DNA of 64,000 nt from WHSW01 sp963851045 (GTDB lineage: Bacteria; Actinomycetota; Thermoleophilia; Solirubrobacterales; 70-9): assembly GCA_963851045.1 (NCBI GenBank), contig CAWKNC010000001.1, positions 992,001 through 1,056,000 on the forward strand, in the 5' to 3' direction. How positions within the stretch are numbered: position 1 is the stretch's first letter; each line of letters opens with the position of its first letter. This document shows, piece after piece, positions 17,595 to 26,540 of this stretch. Under the pieces are notes generated by a model that was not told the DNA's origin, made no database searches, and worked only from the letters and a program-made list of their open reading frames with translations. The translations under genes were made by a program, and so were the position numbers.

Positions 17595-17644
17595 CCGTCG
17601 CACGGGGGCTTTGCCCCGTATAGGGCGGCAAACTCCCCGCACGA
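17595..17644. repeat. 50-nt palindromic repeat, copy 2
   Basis: Second copy of the element at 5391-5440, starting at the base after the crotonase stop. The arms CGGGGGCTTTGCC and GGCAAACTCCCCG can pair around an 11-nt loop. The differences from copy 1 fall mainly in the loop and arm bases, while the last 10 bases are identical. It lies in the short gap in front of mfd and shifts mfd away from its upstream neighbour. Confidence 0.8.
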
Positions 17645-17690
17645 CCACGCGCCCGCGAGCGGCGGCTATCTTCACCCGACGCTCAGGTCA

Positions 17691-20600
17691 CTGCTCGACA
17701 TTGCGCTCGCCGACGAGCGCTTCGCGTCCCTCGCCTCCGAGATCGGAGCCGGCGAGGCGGTCGACCTGCGCGCTTCCGCCCCGATTCGCCCCTATCTGCT
17801 GGCATCGCTGCTCGATGCCGAGGAGGCGCTTGGCCAAAAGCCCGCGTTGGTGGTCGCCGCCGACGACGTCGGCGCCCGCGACCTGGCCCGGGCCCTGGGC
17901 GCGTATCTGGCGCCACGGCGCGTGCGCTACTACCCATCGCGGGGCACCGGCTACGCATCCCATCTGGCGCCGCCTCCGCACCTCGTCGGCTTGCGGATTG
18001 GCGCCCTCGACGCGCTCACGGGCGAGCGCTCCGATCGCGAGCCGCCGGTGGTCGTGGCAAGCGCCGTCGCCCTTGCGGAGGCGGTCCCCGACGCCTCGAT
18101 GCGACCGGCCGGGTTCGCGCTTCACAAGGGCGAGGAGGTCGACCTGGGCGACGTCTCCGAGCTGCTTGTCGAGGCGGGCTATGAGCGCACGGAGCAGGTC
18201 GAGGATCGTGGCCAGTTCTCGATTCGCGGCGACATCCTCGATGTCTTCGGCGCGACCGAGGATCGTCCCGCCCGACTCGAGCTGTTCGGAGACGAGATCG
18301 AGTCGATCCGCTGGTTTTCGACCTTCACCCAGCGCTCGCTCGACGAGACGGAGGTTCTTGAGCTCGATCCGGCGGCCGAGCTCGCACTCGAGCATCGCGA
18401 GCTTGCGGAGCTCGCGAGCGAGGAGGGGGACAGGCCCGATGTCGCCTCGGTCCTGCCGATTGACAGCTTCGTCGCCCCGCTCGACCTGATCGGGCAGGAC
18501 ACCGCGGTCGTGCTTGCCGCCGCCGAGGAGATCCCGGCCGCGCTTCACGACCACTGGGAGGACGTGACGACGGCGATGCACGACGCCGACGCTCGTCACC
18601 TCTACGTCGATGTGGCCGAGCCGCTGGCCGAGAGGGCCGTGCTCAGCGTGCGCGGCGCGAGCGATGACGATGACGTTGAGGCGTTCAGGGCGCAGTCGGC
18701 GACCTCGGCTGCCCGGTCGATCGGCGAGGCCGAGTCGCAGCTGGAGAAGGACCTGCGCAGCGGCTATCGCATCGTTGTGACATTCGAGAGCCGCGGCGAG
18801 GCCGAGCGCACGCGTTACAACCTCAACCGCGTCGAGTCGCACTTCCTCGAGGGGACACCCGGAGACGACGCCTCGGTGCGCCTGGCCGAAGCGCCTCTCT
18901 CCGACGGGTTCGTCTCACCGCAGCTGCGACTCGTGGTCATTCCGTTTCGCCGCCTCGTCCACCGTCGCCGTGCCGCGGCTCCCTCGCCCGGTGGCCGCGG
19001 GCCGATGGCGACCTTTGCCGATCTGCGGGTGGGCGATTACGTCGTGCACGAGGACCACGGGGTCGCCCGCTTCGCGGGCTTTGAGACCAAGACGCTGGCC
19101 GGTGTCACCCGCGACTACCTCGAGCTGGAGTACAGGGGCGACGACAAGGTCTTCGCGCCCACCGAGCAGCTGACCAAGATCACACGCTACGTCGGCGCCG
19201 GCGGGGAGGCCCCGCAGCTTTCGGCGCTCGGCTCCAAGCGCTGGGACGCGGTCAAGGCACGGGCGCGACGCGCAGCCCGCGAGCTCGCAGGAGAGCTCCT
19301 CAACCTCTACGCCGAGCGCCAGGCGCGCAAGGGCCACGTCTTCGAGCCCGACGGTGAGTGGCAGCTCGAGCTCGAGCGCTCATTTCCCTACCGCGAGACG
19401 GCCGACCAGATCGACGCGATCGAGGCGGTCAAGGCCGACATGGAGTCCGACCGGCCGATGGATCGCCTCATCTGCGGCGACGTCGGCTACGGCAAGACAG
19501 AGGTCGCGCTGCGCGCCGCTCACAAGGCCGCGGCTGAGGGCAAGCAGGTGATGATGCTGGTTCCGACCACGATCCTCGCTCAGCAGCACCTTGGGACCTT
19601 CAAGGAGCGCCTGCAGACCTCGCCGCTCGAGATCGACATGGTCTCGCGGCTGCGAAAGCCGGCCGAGGTCCGCGAGGCGCTCGCGAAGTTCGCCGACGGT
19701 CGTGTCGACATCCTCATCGGCACGCACCGCCTGCTGTCGCGCGACGTCCGCGCCAAGGACCTTGGTCTCGTGATCGTCGACGAGGAACAGCGCTTTGGCG
19801 TCAAGCAAAAGGAGCTTCTGCGCCAGCTCAAGCTGAAGGTCGACGTGCTGTCGCTCTCCGCGACACCGATTCCGCGCACTCTGCAGATGAGCCTCGCCGG
19901 GCTGCGCGACATCTCGGTGATCGAGACGCCGCCGGAAGGAAGGCGACCGGTTCGCACCTACGTCGGGCCCTACGACGAGGAGCTCGTCAGCCGTGCGATC
20001 CAGCGTGAGGTGGCGCGCGAGGGACAGGTGTTCTTCCTCCACAACCGCATTGACTCGCTGCACGAGGTCGCGGAGCGAATGCGTGCGGTATGCCCAGGCG
20101 TTCGATTTGCCGAGGCTCACGGCCAGATGGACGAGGGCGAGCTCGAGACGACCATGCTCAGCTTCCTGCGCGGCGACGCCGACGTCCTCGTCGCGACGAC
20201 GATCATCGAGTCAGGCCTCGATATCCCGCAGGCCAACACGCTGATCGTCGAACGGGCCGACCAGCTCGGACTCGCGCAGGCCTACCAAATCAGGGGCCGA
20301 GTCGGGCGATCGAAGGAGCGCGCGTTCGCCTACATGCTCTATCCGTCGGAGGAGGCCCTCAGCCAGGAGGCAGGCCAGCGCCTCGCGACGCTCTCCGACC
20401 ACACCGAGCTCGGCTCGGGGTTCGCGATCGCCATGCGCGACCTCGAACTTCGCGGCGCCGGTGACCTGCTCGGCGACGAGCAATCCGGCCACGTCGCGGC
20501 GATCGGGTTCGAGCTCTACGTCGCGCTGCTTGACGAGGCCGTCGAGCAGCTGCGCTCGGAGGGGGCTTCAGAGACGACCGCGGAGGCGCCGGTGCGGCTC

Positions 20601-21047
20601 GACCTCGACGTCGATGCGTATCTGCCGGCGGACTACGTGCCATTTGAGACGGCAAAGATCGACATCCACCGGCGTATAGCCGCGACCCGCGAGCCGGGCC
20701 GCCTGCGTCAGCTGCGCGACGAGCTTCGTGACCGTTTCGGTCCGGTGCCCGAGCCGGTCGAGAACCTGCTCACGCTGCAACGGGCGAGGATCGACCTTGG
20801 CGTCGCGGGCGCCCGCACAGCCGAGGTTCGGGGCGGTCGCCTATCGATCGTCCCGCTCGAGCTTGATGCCGCCACCGTCGGTCGCCTGCGCGAGCAGATT
20901 CCCGAGGCGATGTTCGAGCTGCGCAGCCGCACGCTCTCGCGGCGTGTGGAGGACGACCCGGCTGCCCGCCTGGAGTCACTGCTCGAGCTGACCGCCGCTT
21001 TGACGGCTGCGCTCCAAGACGAGCCAGTCGCGGTCGCGGGCGCCTGA
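17691..21047 (+). CDS. mfd: Transcription-repair coupling factor
   Basis: Mfd removes RNA polymerase stalled at DNA lesions and recruits UvrA. Domains in order: UvrB-like N-terminal region (about residues 1-330, with RYYPSRGTGY and RPARLELFGDEIESIRWF), polymerase-interacting domain (about 440-505, VGDYVVHEDHGVARFAGF), translocase with GDVGYGKTEVA (Walker A), DEEQRFG (motif II) and TTIIESGLDIPQANT, and a C-terminal TRCF domain. The first standard in-frame start is TTG 17847, but conserved N-terminal sequence (LLDIALADERF, then the PYLLASLLDAEE stretch) reads upstream of it, with a stop at 17592. I place the start near CTG 17691; this is an inference. Confidence 0.93.
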   Translation: MLDIALADERFASLASEIGAGEAVDLRASAPIRPYLLASLLDAEEALGQKPALVVAADDVGARDLARALGAYLAPRRVRYYPSRGTGYASHLAPPPHLVGLRIGALDALTGERSDREPPVVVASAVALAEAVPDASMRPAGFALHKGEEVDLGDVSELLVEAGYERTEQVEDRGQFSIRGDILDVFGATEDRPARLELFGDEIESIRWFSTFTQRSLDETEVLELDPAAELALEHRELAELASEEGDRPDVASVLPIDSFVAPLDLIGQDTAVVLAAAEEIPAALHDHWEDVTTAMHDADARHLYVDVAEPLAERAVLSVRGASDDDDVEAFRAQSATSAARSIGEAESQLEKDLRSGYRIVVTFESRGEAERTRYNLNRVESHFLEGTPGDDASVRLAEAPLSDGFVSPQLRLVVIPFRRLVHRRRAAAPSPGGRGPMATFADLRVGDYVVHEDHGVARFAGFETKTLAGVTRDYLELEYRGDDKVFAPTEQLTKITRYVGAGGEAPQLSALGSKRWDAVKARARRAARELAGELLNLYAERQARKGHVFEPDGEWQLELERSFPYRETADQIDAIEAVKADMESDRPMDRLICGDVGYGKTEVALRAAHKAAAEGKQVMMLVPTTILAQQHLGTFKERLQTSPLEIDMVSRLRKPAEVREALAKFADGRVDILIGTHRLLSRDVRAKDLGLVIVDEEQRFGVKQKELLRQLKLKVDVLSLSATPIPRTLQMSLAGLRDISVIETPPEGRRPVRTYVGPYDEELVSRAIQREVAREGQVFFLHNRIDSLHEVAERMRAVCPGVRFAEAHGQMDEGELETTMLSFLRGDADVLVATTIIESGLDIPQANTLIVERADQLGLAQAYQIRGRVGRSKERAFAYMLYPSEEALSQEAGQRLATLSDHTELGSGFAIAMRDLELRGAGDLLGDEQSGHVAAIGFELYVALLDEAVEQLRSEGASETTAEAPVRLDLDVDAYLPADYVPFETAKIDIHRRIAATREPGRLRQLRDELRDRFGPVPEPVENLLTLQRARIDLGVAGARTAEVRGGRLSIVPLELDAATVGRLREQIPEAMFELRSRTLSRRVEDDPAARLESLLELTAALTAALQDEPVAVAGA

Positions 21048-21090
21048 GCCCAAAAACAGATTGGCCCTCGACGCGCGGGGTTCTTGGAGG

Positions 21091-21096
21091 TAGGGT
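21091..21096 (+). promoter_or_regulatory. Possible -10 box of the secreted oxidase
   Basis: TAGGGT at 21091-21096 is the only -10-like hexamer between the mfd stop and the oxidase start at 21151. A CTCGAC 18 bp upstream is a weak -35 candidate. The mRNA would have a leader of about 45 nt. Confidence 0.3.
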
Positions 21097-21150
21097 CGGA
21101 TTTAAGGGGTGTCGGAGAGCATCCCAGGCGCCAGAAAGGCATCGATCCAA

Positions 21151-23682
21151 ATGAATGGATTCAAACGCGTTCTCGTTCTCGCAGTCTGTGCGCCTCTCCT
21201 CGCCGCCGCGCCGGCGGCTGCCGACCCCGCCCAGGTTGGATCTTGGAGCGCGGTCGAGAACTATCCGGTCAACCCGGTCTCGATGGGCGTCACGCCCGAC
21301 GGCAAGATCGTCGCCTGGGATCAGGCAAACGCCGGGCCGTATTTCGGACCGGTGGCCGCGAACGGCCCCGCCATGGTCCTCGACCCAGCGACCGGAACCA
21401 TCACGCGCAGCATCAATGTCGCGCCGACGACGATGTTCTGCAGCCTGATCACCTCTTTGCCGGACGGACGCGTGGCGATCATCGGCGGTGGCAGCGGGAC
21501 CGAGAACAGCGCCAAGGTCCAGATCTATGACGGCGAGTCGCAGACGTTCTCGGTGGCCGGTGAGATGGAGCGCACCCGCTGGTATGCCGGTGGCGAGCTG
21601 GACGCCCGCGGCAACATCGTCGTCGCCGGTGGCACCGACCCCGGGATTGAGAGCGTCGACGCCAGGACCGGGCTCGGGACGCTCCTTGAATCGACCTTTC
21701 CAAACAACTGGTACCCGGACCTGATCCGGATGCCCGACGGTCGCTTTGCGATCGAAGATGTGGGCGACAACGTCGAGGGCAGCGGTGCCGGCCCGGGCCG
21801 CTACCTGCTGTCGGGAAGCTCGCTGACGACGATCGCCGACAACACACTGCTGAAGGCGCGACTGCGCGGGGTTCGGACGATGCTTGCCCCGTATCGCTTC
21901 TTCTACAACTCGGGGGGGACCTCGACGGAGAGCATGATCGTCGACGTCTCCAGCGGCACCCCGAGGTACACGGCGGCGGCATCGAGCCGTTTCCGCCACA
22001 TGACCGGTCAGGCGGTAACGCTTCCGACAGGCGACGTGCTCGCGGTCGGCGGCAACTCCACCGGAAACGACACGATCGGAACGCCGGTGATGACGCCGGA
22101 GCTCTTCTCGCCTCCGACCAACACCTGGACGACGATGGCGACGATGGCCCGCCAGCGCCAGTATCACTCGGTCTCGGCGCTCCTGCCTGATGGCCGGGTC
22201 TGGGCCGCCGGCACGTCATACAACGACGCCCAGGAGCCGAACGGGCAGTACTTCTCGCCGCCGTATCTCTTCAAGCGCGATGGGTCGGGGCAGCTGGCTC
22301 CGCGCCCGACTGCGACCGATGCCCCGTCCGTGGTCGCGTGGGGAGAGACGTTCTCCGTCGCCACCAGCAACCCCGCGAACATCGCGTCGGCGTCGCTGAT
22401 CCGCCTTGCTGCCACCACCCATCAGCTCAACGCGGGCCAGGCATACGTTCCGCTCTCCGTGACGCCCAACGGTGGCCGCGTGCAGATGACCGCGCCCACG
22501 GGCAATGTCCTCCCGGCCGGTTACTACATGCTCTTCTTGGTCGATAGCAACGGCGTCCCGTCGGTGGCGCCGATCCTGCGCGTCAGGCCGAGCGACGAGG
22601 TGGCGATCCCGGCGCGCGTGACCCAGAGCTCGCAGATGAACCGTGCGTGGGGCGCCTCTGAGGCCTTCGACGGCAACACCGGTCAGACCTCCGGTGCCTC
22701 AGGTTCAGTGAGTCAGACCCAGCCCGAGGCGCAGCCCTGGTGGCAGGCCGATCTCGGTACGAGCCGCGATCTGGAGAGCCTCACGATCCATCTGCGCACC
22801 GACGCGGGGACGGCGCGTGACCTCTGGGTGTTCGCGTCGGACTCGCCATTCCGTTCGGTCACCGTCGACGGGCTGCGCGCCCAGGCCGGCGTCAGCGCCG
22901 TTCGCGTGCAGACCCCAACCGGCTTCGTCGGCACGGCGACGCTTCAGCGCACGGCGCGTTACCTGCGCGTTCAGCTGCCCGGCACGGGCTCGTCGCTGAG
23001 CCTTGCCGAGGTGGTCGCGAACCCCCGCAACGCACCGCCGCCGCCTCCTCCTCCGCCACCACCACCTCCGCCGCTGAGCACCCCCAGCCTCAGCGCAGCG
23101 CCGAAGTCGAGCTCGCGGATCGACCTGAGCTGGGCCGACCAGGCCGGCGAGACCGGCTACACGCTGCAGCGCAGCACCTCGGCGACGTTCAGCTCGCCGA
23201 CCTCGGTCGAGCTTGCGGCGAACGCGACCAGCTACTCCTCCACCGGGCTGGCGGCGGCGACGACGTACTACTACCGCCTCCGCGCCAAGACGGACACGGC
23301 AACGTCGGCGTGGTCAGCGACCGCGTCGGCGCGGACCTCGGCGGTGATTCCGAAGGCGCCGAGCGGGCTCCAGGCGACGGTCAGGTCGAGCTCACGGATC
23401 GATCTCACCTGGGTCGACAACTCGAGCAATGAGAGCGGCTTCACGCTGCAGCGCAGCACCTCGTCGACATTCAGCTCGCCGACCACGGTCGAGCTGGCGG
23501 CGAATACCCGAAGCTACGCCTCGACCGGGCTCGCATCCTCGCGCACCTACTACTACCGGGTCCGCGCGAAGACGAGCACGGCCACATCGGCATGGTCGGC
23601 GACGGCATCGGCTAAGACCAAACGGGCCACGGGCTCAGCGAAGGCCAAGCGGAAGAGAAACCGCGGACCTAACGCGCGATGA
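21151..23682 (+). CDS. Secreted galactose oxidase/glyoxal oxidase-like copper-radical oxidase with F5/8C and two FN3 domains
   Basis: An 843-residue exported protein. Signal peptide: MNGFKR, hydrophobic core, AAA-DP cleavage region. The catalytic kelch propeller and Early-set domain (about residues 25-485) keep the copper-radical residues: Cys in MFCSLI, Tyr in RTRWYAGG, the Tyr-His pair in RQYHSVSALL and the last copper His in TTHQLNAG. Next come a discoidin-like F5/8C domain (about 490-630, WWQADLGTSRDLESLTI), a run of 13 prolines, two fibronectin III repeats (about 648-820) and a Lys/Arg-rich end. Such enzymes oxidise alcohols or aldehydes to give H2O2. GTG 21109 is an alternative start. 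Confidence 0.88.
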   Translation: MNGFKRVLVLAVCAPLLAAAPAAADPAQVGSWSAVENYPVNPVSMGVTPDGKIVAWDQANAGPYFGPVAANGPAMVLDPATGTITRSINVAPTTMFCSLITSLPDGRVAIIGGGSGTENSAKVQIYDGESQTFSVAGEMERTRWYAGGELDARGNIVVAGGTDPGIESVDARTGLGTLLESTFPNNWYPDLIRMPDGRFAIEDVGDNVEGSGAGPGRYLLSGSSLTTIADNTLLKARLRGVRTMLAPYRFFYNSGGTSTESMIVDVSSGTPRYTAAASSRFRHMTGQAVTLPTGDVLAVGGNSTGNDTIGTPVMTPELFSPPTNTWTTMATMARQRQYHSVSALLPDGRVWAAGTSYNDAQEPNGQYFSPPYLFKRDGSGQLAPRPTATDAPSVVAWGETFSVATSNPANIASASLIRLAATTHQLNAGQAYVPLSVTPNGGRVQMTAPTGNVLPAGYYMLFLVDSNGVPSVAPILRVRPSDEVAIPARVTQSSQMNRAWGASEAFDGNTGQTSGASGSVSQTQPEAQPWWQADLGTSRDLESLTIHLRTDAGTARDLWVFASDSPFRSVTVDGLRAQAGVSAVRVQTPTGFVGTATLQRTARYLRVQLPGTGSSLSLAEVVANPRNAPPPPPPPPPPPPPLSTPSLSAAPKSSSRIDLSWADQAGETGYTLQRSTSATFSSPTSVELAANATSYSSTGLAAATTYYYRLRAKTDTATSAWSATASARTSAVIPKAPSGLQATVRSSSRIDLTWVDNSSNESGFTLQRSTSSTFSSPTTVELAANTRSYASTGLASSRTYYYRVRAKTSTATSAWSATASAKTKRATGSAKAKRKRNRGPNAR

Positions 23683-24511
23683 GGACCAGGACGACGGCGA
23701 TCGGGGTGCCGATCAGAGAGAGCCAGGAGAACATCTTGGCCCAACCGCCGCGGTACTCAACGGCCTCGAACAGCATGAGGCCCACCACGTGAGCCATGTT
23801 GATCAGCGTGATCAGCCCGGCCACGATGTAGGCAAAGACCTTGCCGCCATCCGAGCCCTCGCCGCCTGAGCCGAAGTCGCGCTGAATCTCGTCGCCACTT
23901 CCGGTGGTGGCGAGGACGATCGCGAGAATCGACCCGACGACGGCGACAACGATTCCGGCGACGTCTCGCGTGGTCAGCTTGGGGGTGTTGCGCGACTGGC
24001 CCTCAAAGGTGTCGACCTCCGGCTCAGCCAGGCCCGCGCCTGCCTCTTCCTCGGCCACCACGTGCCCGCTGCCCTCGGCGCCCTCGACCTCGAGATGGAC
24101 GATCGGCGCCTCGAAGCTCAGCTCCGCGCGCTCGAAGAGGTTGTCCTCCAGCCAGCGTGCCTTTTCGGCGGGACGGGTGACGATCACGATCTCGTCGGCC
24201 TCGAAGGTCATCAGCGCGTCTTGAATCGCGAGGTGCGGGTCGGAGTCGCCGACCTGCCCGCGAGCCTTGATCCCCGCCGACTTCAGCTGCTCCAGGGAAC
24301 TCTCGAGAACGCCCTGGGCCTCTGCGCGCGCGTCGTCGACATCGCCCATCGCGTGCTTGATCGCGGAGCCGATCAGCGCGGGTGCGACCACGACCGCCTC
24401 GGGCCGGTCGTCCCTGAGGTGAGTGCGGATGCTCGCGATCACCTCATCGCCCAGCGCGGGCTCGGCGACAACGAAGAGAACGCGCTCTCGGGTGGCTTCA
24501 GGGGCAGACAT
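23669..24511 (-). CDS. UspA-like nucleotide-binding domain fused to a C-terminal membrane region
   Basis: A 280-residue protein. Residues 1-145 look like a universal-stress-protein fold: RVLFVVAEPALGDEV at the start, DPHLAIQDALMTFEADEIVIVTR in pieces, and a final strand FEAPIVHLEV. A charged linker leads to two or three membrane helices (about 180-280; VAGIVVAVVGSILAIVLA, and two near the C-terminus). Such a fusion could report stress or nucleotide state to the membrane; this is inference. The ATG at 24511 has TACATA 9 nt upstream. The 3' end overlaps the oxidase gene by 14 bp. Confidence 0.75.
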   Translation of the reverse strand: MSAPEATRERVLFVVAEPALGDEVIASIRTHLRDDRPEAVVVAPALIGSAIKHAMGDVDDARAEAQGVLESSLEQLKSAGIKARGQVGDSDPHLAIQDALMTFEADEIVIVTRPAEKARWLEDNLFERAELSFEAPIVHLEVEGAEGSGHVVAEEEAGAGLAEPEVDTFEGQSRNTPKLTTRDVAGIVVAVVGSILAIVLATTGSGDEIQRDFGSGGEGSDGGKVFAYIVAGLITLINMAHVVGLMLFEAVEYRGGWAKMFSWLSLIGTPIAVVLVLIAR

Positions 24512-24559
24512 CCGAGCCCTTATGTACCCGAACTTACTCAGGCCTAACGGGCGCTGGGC

Positions 24560-24574
24560 TATGCTGCCGGGCTC
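24560..24574 (+). promoter_or_regulatory. -10 box of the PpiC-type foldase operon, leaderless arrangement
   Basis: TATGCT at 24560-24565 is 9 nt before the GTG at 24575, with no ribosome-binding sequence between. Confidence 0.5.
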
Positions 24575-25924
24575 GTGACCCCGCAGGGAAAGAAGGGCAA
24601 TCCGGCTGCTGTCGCAAAGGCACCAGCGCCGACGCCGCGCAAGCGGCCGTCGCGACGTGGCCTGGCGCTGTTTGGCGGGCTGCTCATCGCGCTCTTCGTG
24701 ATCGTCGCCGTGGCGCAGGGCATCGGCCATCCCTCGGTCCCCGACGATGCGATCGCGGTGGTGGAGGACGCACCCGATGGCACCGTGACCAAGGCCGAGT
24801 TCGACCGCGTGCTCGCGCAGACCGCGGCGGGCCAGGGGCTGCAGGACGTTCCGGAACCGAGCGACCCGACCTACCAGCAGCTGGCCGACGCGGCCGAGGC
24901 GAACGCGATTCTCTCGCGCTGGGTCACCGGTGAGGCCGCGGAGCGCGACATCGAGGTCTCAGACCGCGAGGTTGAACAGCAGCTGGACCAGATCAAGACG
25001 CAGCAGTTCGGCTCCGAGAAGGAGTTCGACAAGTACATCGAGGACGCCGGCTTCTGCACCGAGGAGGAGCTCTCCACCGAGCCCCTCGTGTGCCAGGACG
25101 TGATCAAGCAGGTGAAGCTGATGATCATCTCCGATCGCATCCAGGCGGCCGTCCTGCCCGAGAATCCGTCGGTCTCCGATGAGGAGATCTCGGCTTACTA
25201 CGAAGCCAACCAGACGCAGTTTCGCCAGCCCGAGACCCGCGACGCCCGCGTGATCCTCACCAAGGACGAAAAGGACGCCAACGCCGCGCTCGCCGCGCTG
25301 CAAGAGGACGGCTCCGATGAGTCCTACGCGGACGTCGCCAAGGAGTTCTCGATCGACGACGCGACGAAGTCCACGGGGGGTCTGCGACAGGGTGTGGTCG
25401 AGGGCCAGTCCGAGCCGGCGCTGGACAAGGAGATCTTTGCCGCGCCGGAGGGCGACCTGGTGGGTCCATTCGAGGGCGACGCCGGCTTCTACGTGATCGA
25501 GGTTCAGAAGGTCACGCCTGCGACGACGACGTCCCTTGAGGATGCGACCGACCAGATCAAGCAGACGCTGGTGGCCGCGCGACAGCAGGAGCTCGCGCAG
25601 ACCTTCCAGGACAACTTCCGCACCAAATGGGTCGCGCGCACGTTCTGCGCGGACGGCTATCGCATCGACGACTGCTCGAACTCCGAGCCCGTCGCGAACA
25701 CCTGCACCGAGGAAATCGCCGAGAGCCAGGGCTGCCCGGCGCCGGTGCAATCGACGCGACCGATCGCACCCGGCACGGCCACCGTGTTCGGCACCGCTGC
25801 GGCACCGGCCCTCCCGCAGGGTCCGATCACGCCCACGCCTGAGGTCCCGGCCGGGGCAACCACCCCCGGCCTCACGCCGGTTCCCGGCGGCGCCCCCGCG
25901 CCGACGCCTGTACCCGGCGGTTAG
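24575..25924 (+). CDS. Membrane-anchored SurA/PpiC-type peptidyl-prolyl isomerase
   Basis: A 449-residue foldase-like protein. A basic, Pro/Ala/Lys-rich N-terminus precedes one membrane helix (about residues 29-48). A SurA_N-like helical region (about 60-205) contains REVEQQLDQIKTQQFGSEKE. The parvulin domain (about 212-305) shows DARVILTKDEKDAN, STGGLRQGVV and GPFEGDAGFYVIEV. A segment with four Cys follows, then a Pro/Gly/Thr-rich tail ending in VPGG. It would assist folding of secreted proteins outside the membrane. The stop overlaps the mazG start by one base. Confidence 0.88.
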   Translation: MTPQGKKGNPAAVAKAPAPTPRKRPSRRGLALFGGLLIALFVIVAVAQGIGHPSVPDDAIAVVEDAPDGTVTKAEFDRVLAQTAAGQGLQDVPEPSDPTYQQLADAAEANAILSRWVTGEAAERDIEVSDREVEQQLDQIKTQQFGSEKEFDKYIEDAGFCTEEELSTEPLVCQDVIKQVKLMIISDRIQAAVLPENPSVSDEEISAYYEANQTQFRQPETRDARVILTKDEKDANAALAALQEDGSDESYADVAKEFSIDDATKSTGGLRQGVVEGQSEPALDKEIFAAPEGDLVGPFEGDAGFYVIEVQKVTPATTTSLEDATDQIKQTLVAARQQELAQTFQDNFRTKWVARTFCADGYRIDDCSNSEPVANTCTEEIAESQGCPAPVQSTRPIAPGTATVFGTAAAPALPQGPITPTPEVPAGATTPGLTPVPGGAPAPTPVPGG

Positions 25925-26526
25925 TGCCGCTCGACGCTCTCGAGCGCCTCGACCAGATCACCCGTCGACTGCGGCGGGAGTGCCCCTGGGACCGCGAGCA
26001 GGACGAGCGCTCGATCGTTCCCCACACGGTCGAGGAGGCCTACGAGCTCGCCGAGGCGGCGCAGCTGGGTGACGACGAGAAGCTTCGAGACGAGCTCGGC
26101 GACGTCCTCTTTCAGGTCGTCTTTCTCTCGCTGCTATTGGAGGAACGCGGGGAGGGATCCTTCGAGCGGGTGGCGGAGCAGATGACCGAGAAGCTCATCC
26201 GCCGCCATCCGCATGTGTTCGGCGAGGTCGAGGCCGAGACGTCGGGGGAGGTCCGGCGCAATTGGGATGAGATCAAGCGCGAGGTTGAGGGCCGCAACTT
26301 CGACGACGTTCCCGAGAACCTGCCCGGCCTCCTCTATGCCCGCAAGATCCTGCGCAGGACCGATCCGGAGGGCGGAGGAAAGGCCGACCCGGCGACCCGC
26401 GACGATCTCGAGCGCGAGGTCGGTGAGGAGCTGCTCGACGCCGTGCGCCGGGCGCGCTCGCTGGGCGTCGACCCCGAACTGGCCCTGCGGGCCGCGGCAA
26501 ACCGCCTTCGCGAGTCCTCCCGGTAG
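25924..26526 (+). CDS. mazG: MazG-type nucleoside triphosphate pyrophosphohydrolase
   Basis: MazG hydrolyses (d)NTPs, including damaged ones, to the monophosphate and PPi. The 200-residue protein has the N-terminal signature LRRECPWDREQDERSIVPH, the metal-binding EEAYELAEA and DELGDVLFQVVF helices (ExxE12-28ExxD type) and a partial second lobe (RRNWDEIKREVEGR, RALG-like helix at the C-terminus). It lies in the position mazG holds in mycobacteria, before eno. The GTG start shares one base with the preceding stop. Confidence 0.93.
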   Translation: MPLDALERLDQITRRLRRECPWDREQDERSIVPHTVEEAYELAEAAQLGDDEKLRDELGDVLFQVVFLSLLLEERGEGSFERVAEQMTEKLIRRHPHVFGEVEAETSGEVRRNWDEIKREVEGRNFDDVPENLPGLLYARKILRRTDPEGGGKADPATRDDLEREVGEELLDAVRRARSLGVDPELALRAAANRLRESSR

Positions 26527-26540
26527 CCTCCCGCGCCGGT

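Noticed and set aside
23035..23075. Run of proline codons in the oxidase as a possible satellite repeat or frameshift
   Set aside because: It is an in-frame polyproline linker between domains, normal for secreted multidomain proteins.
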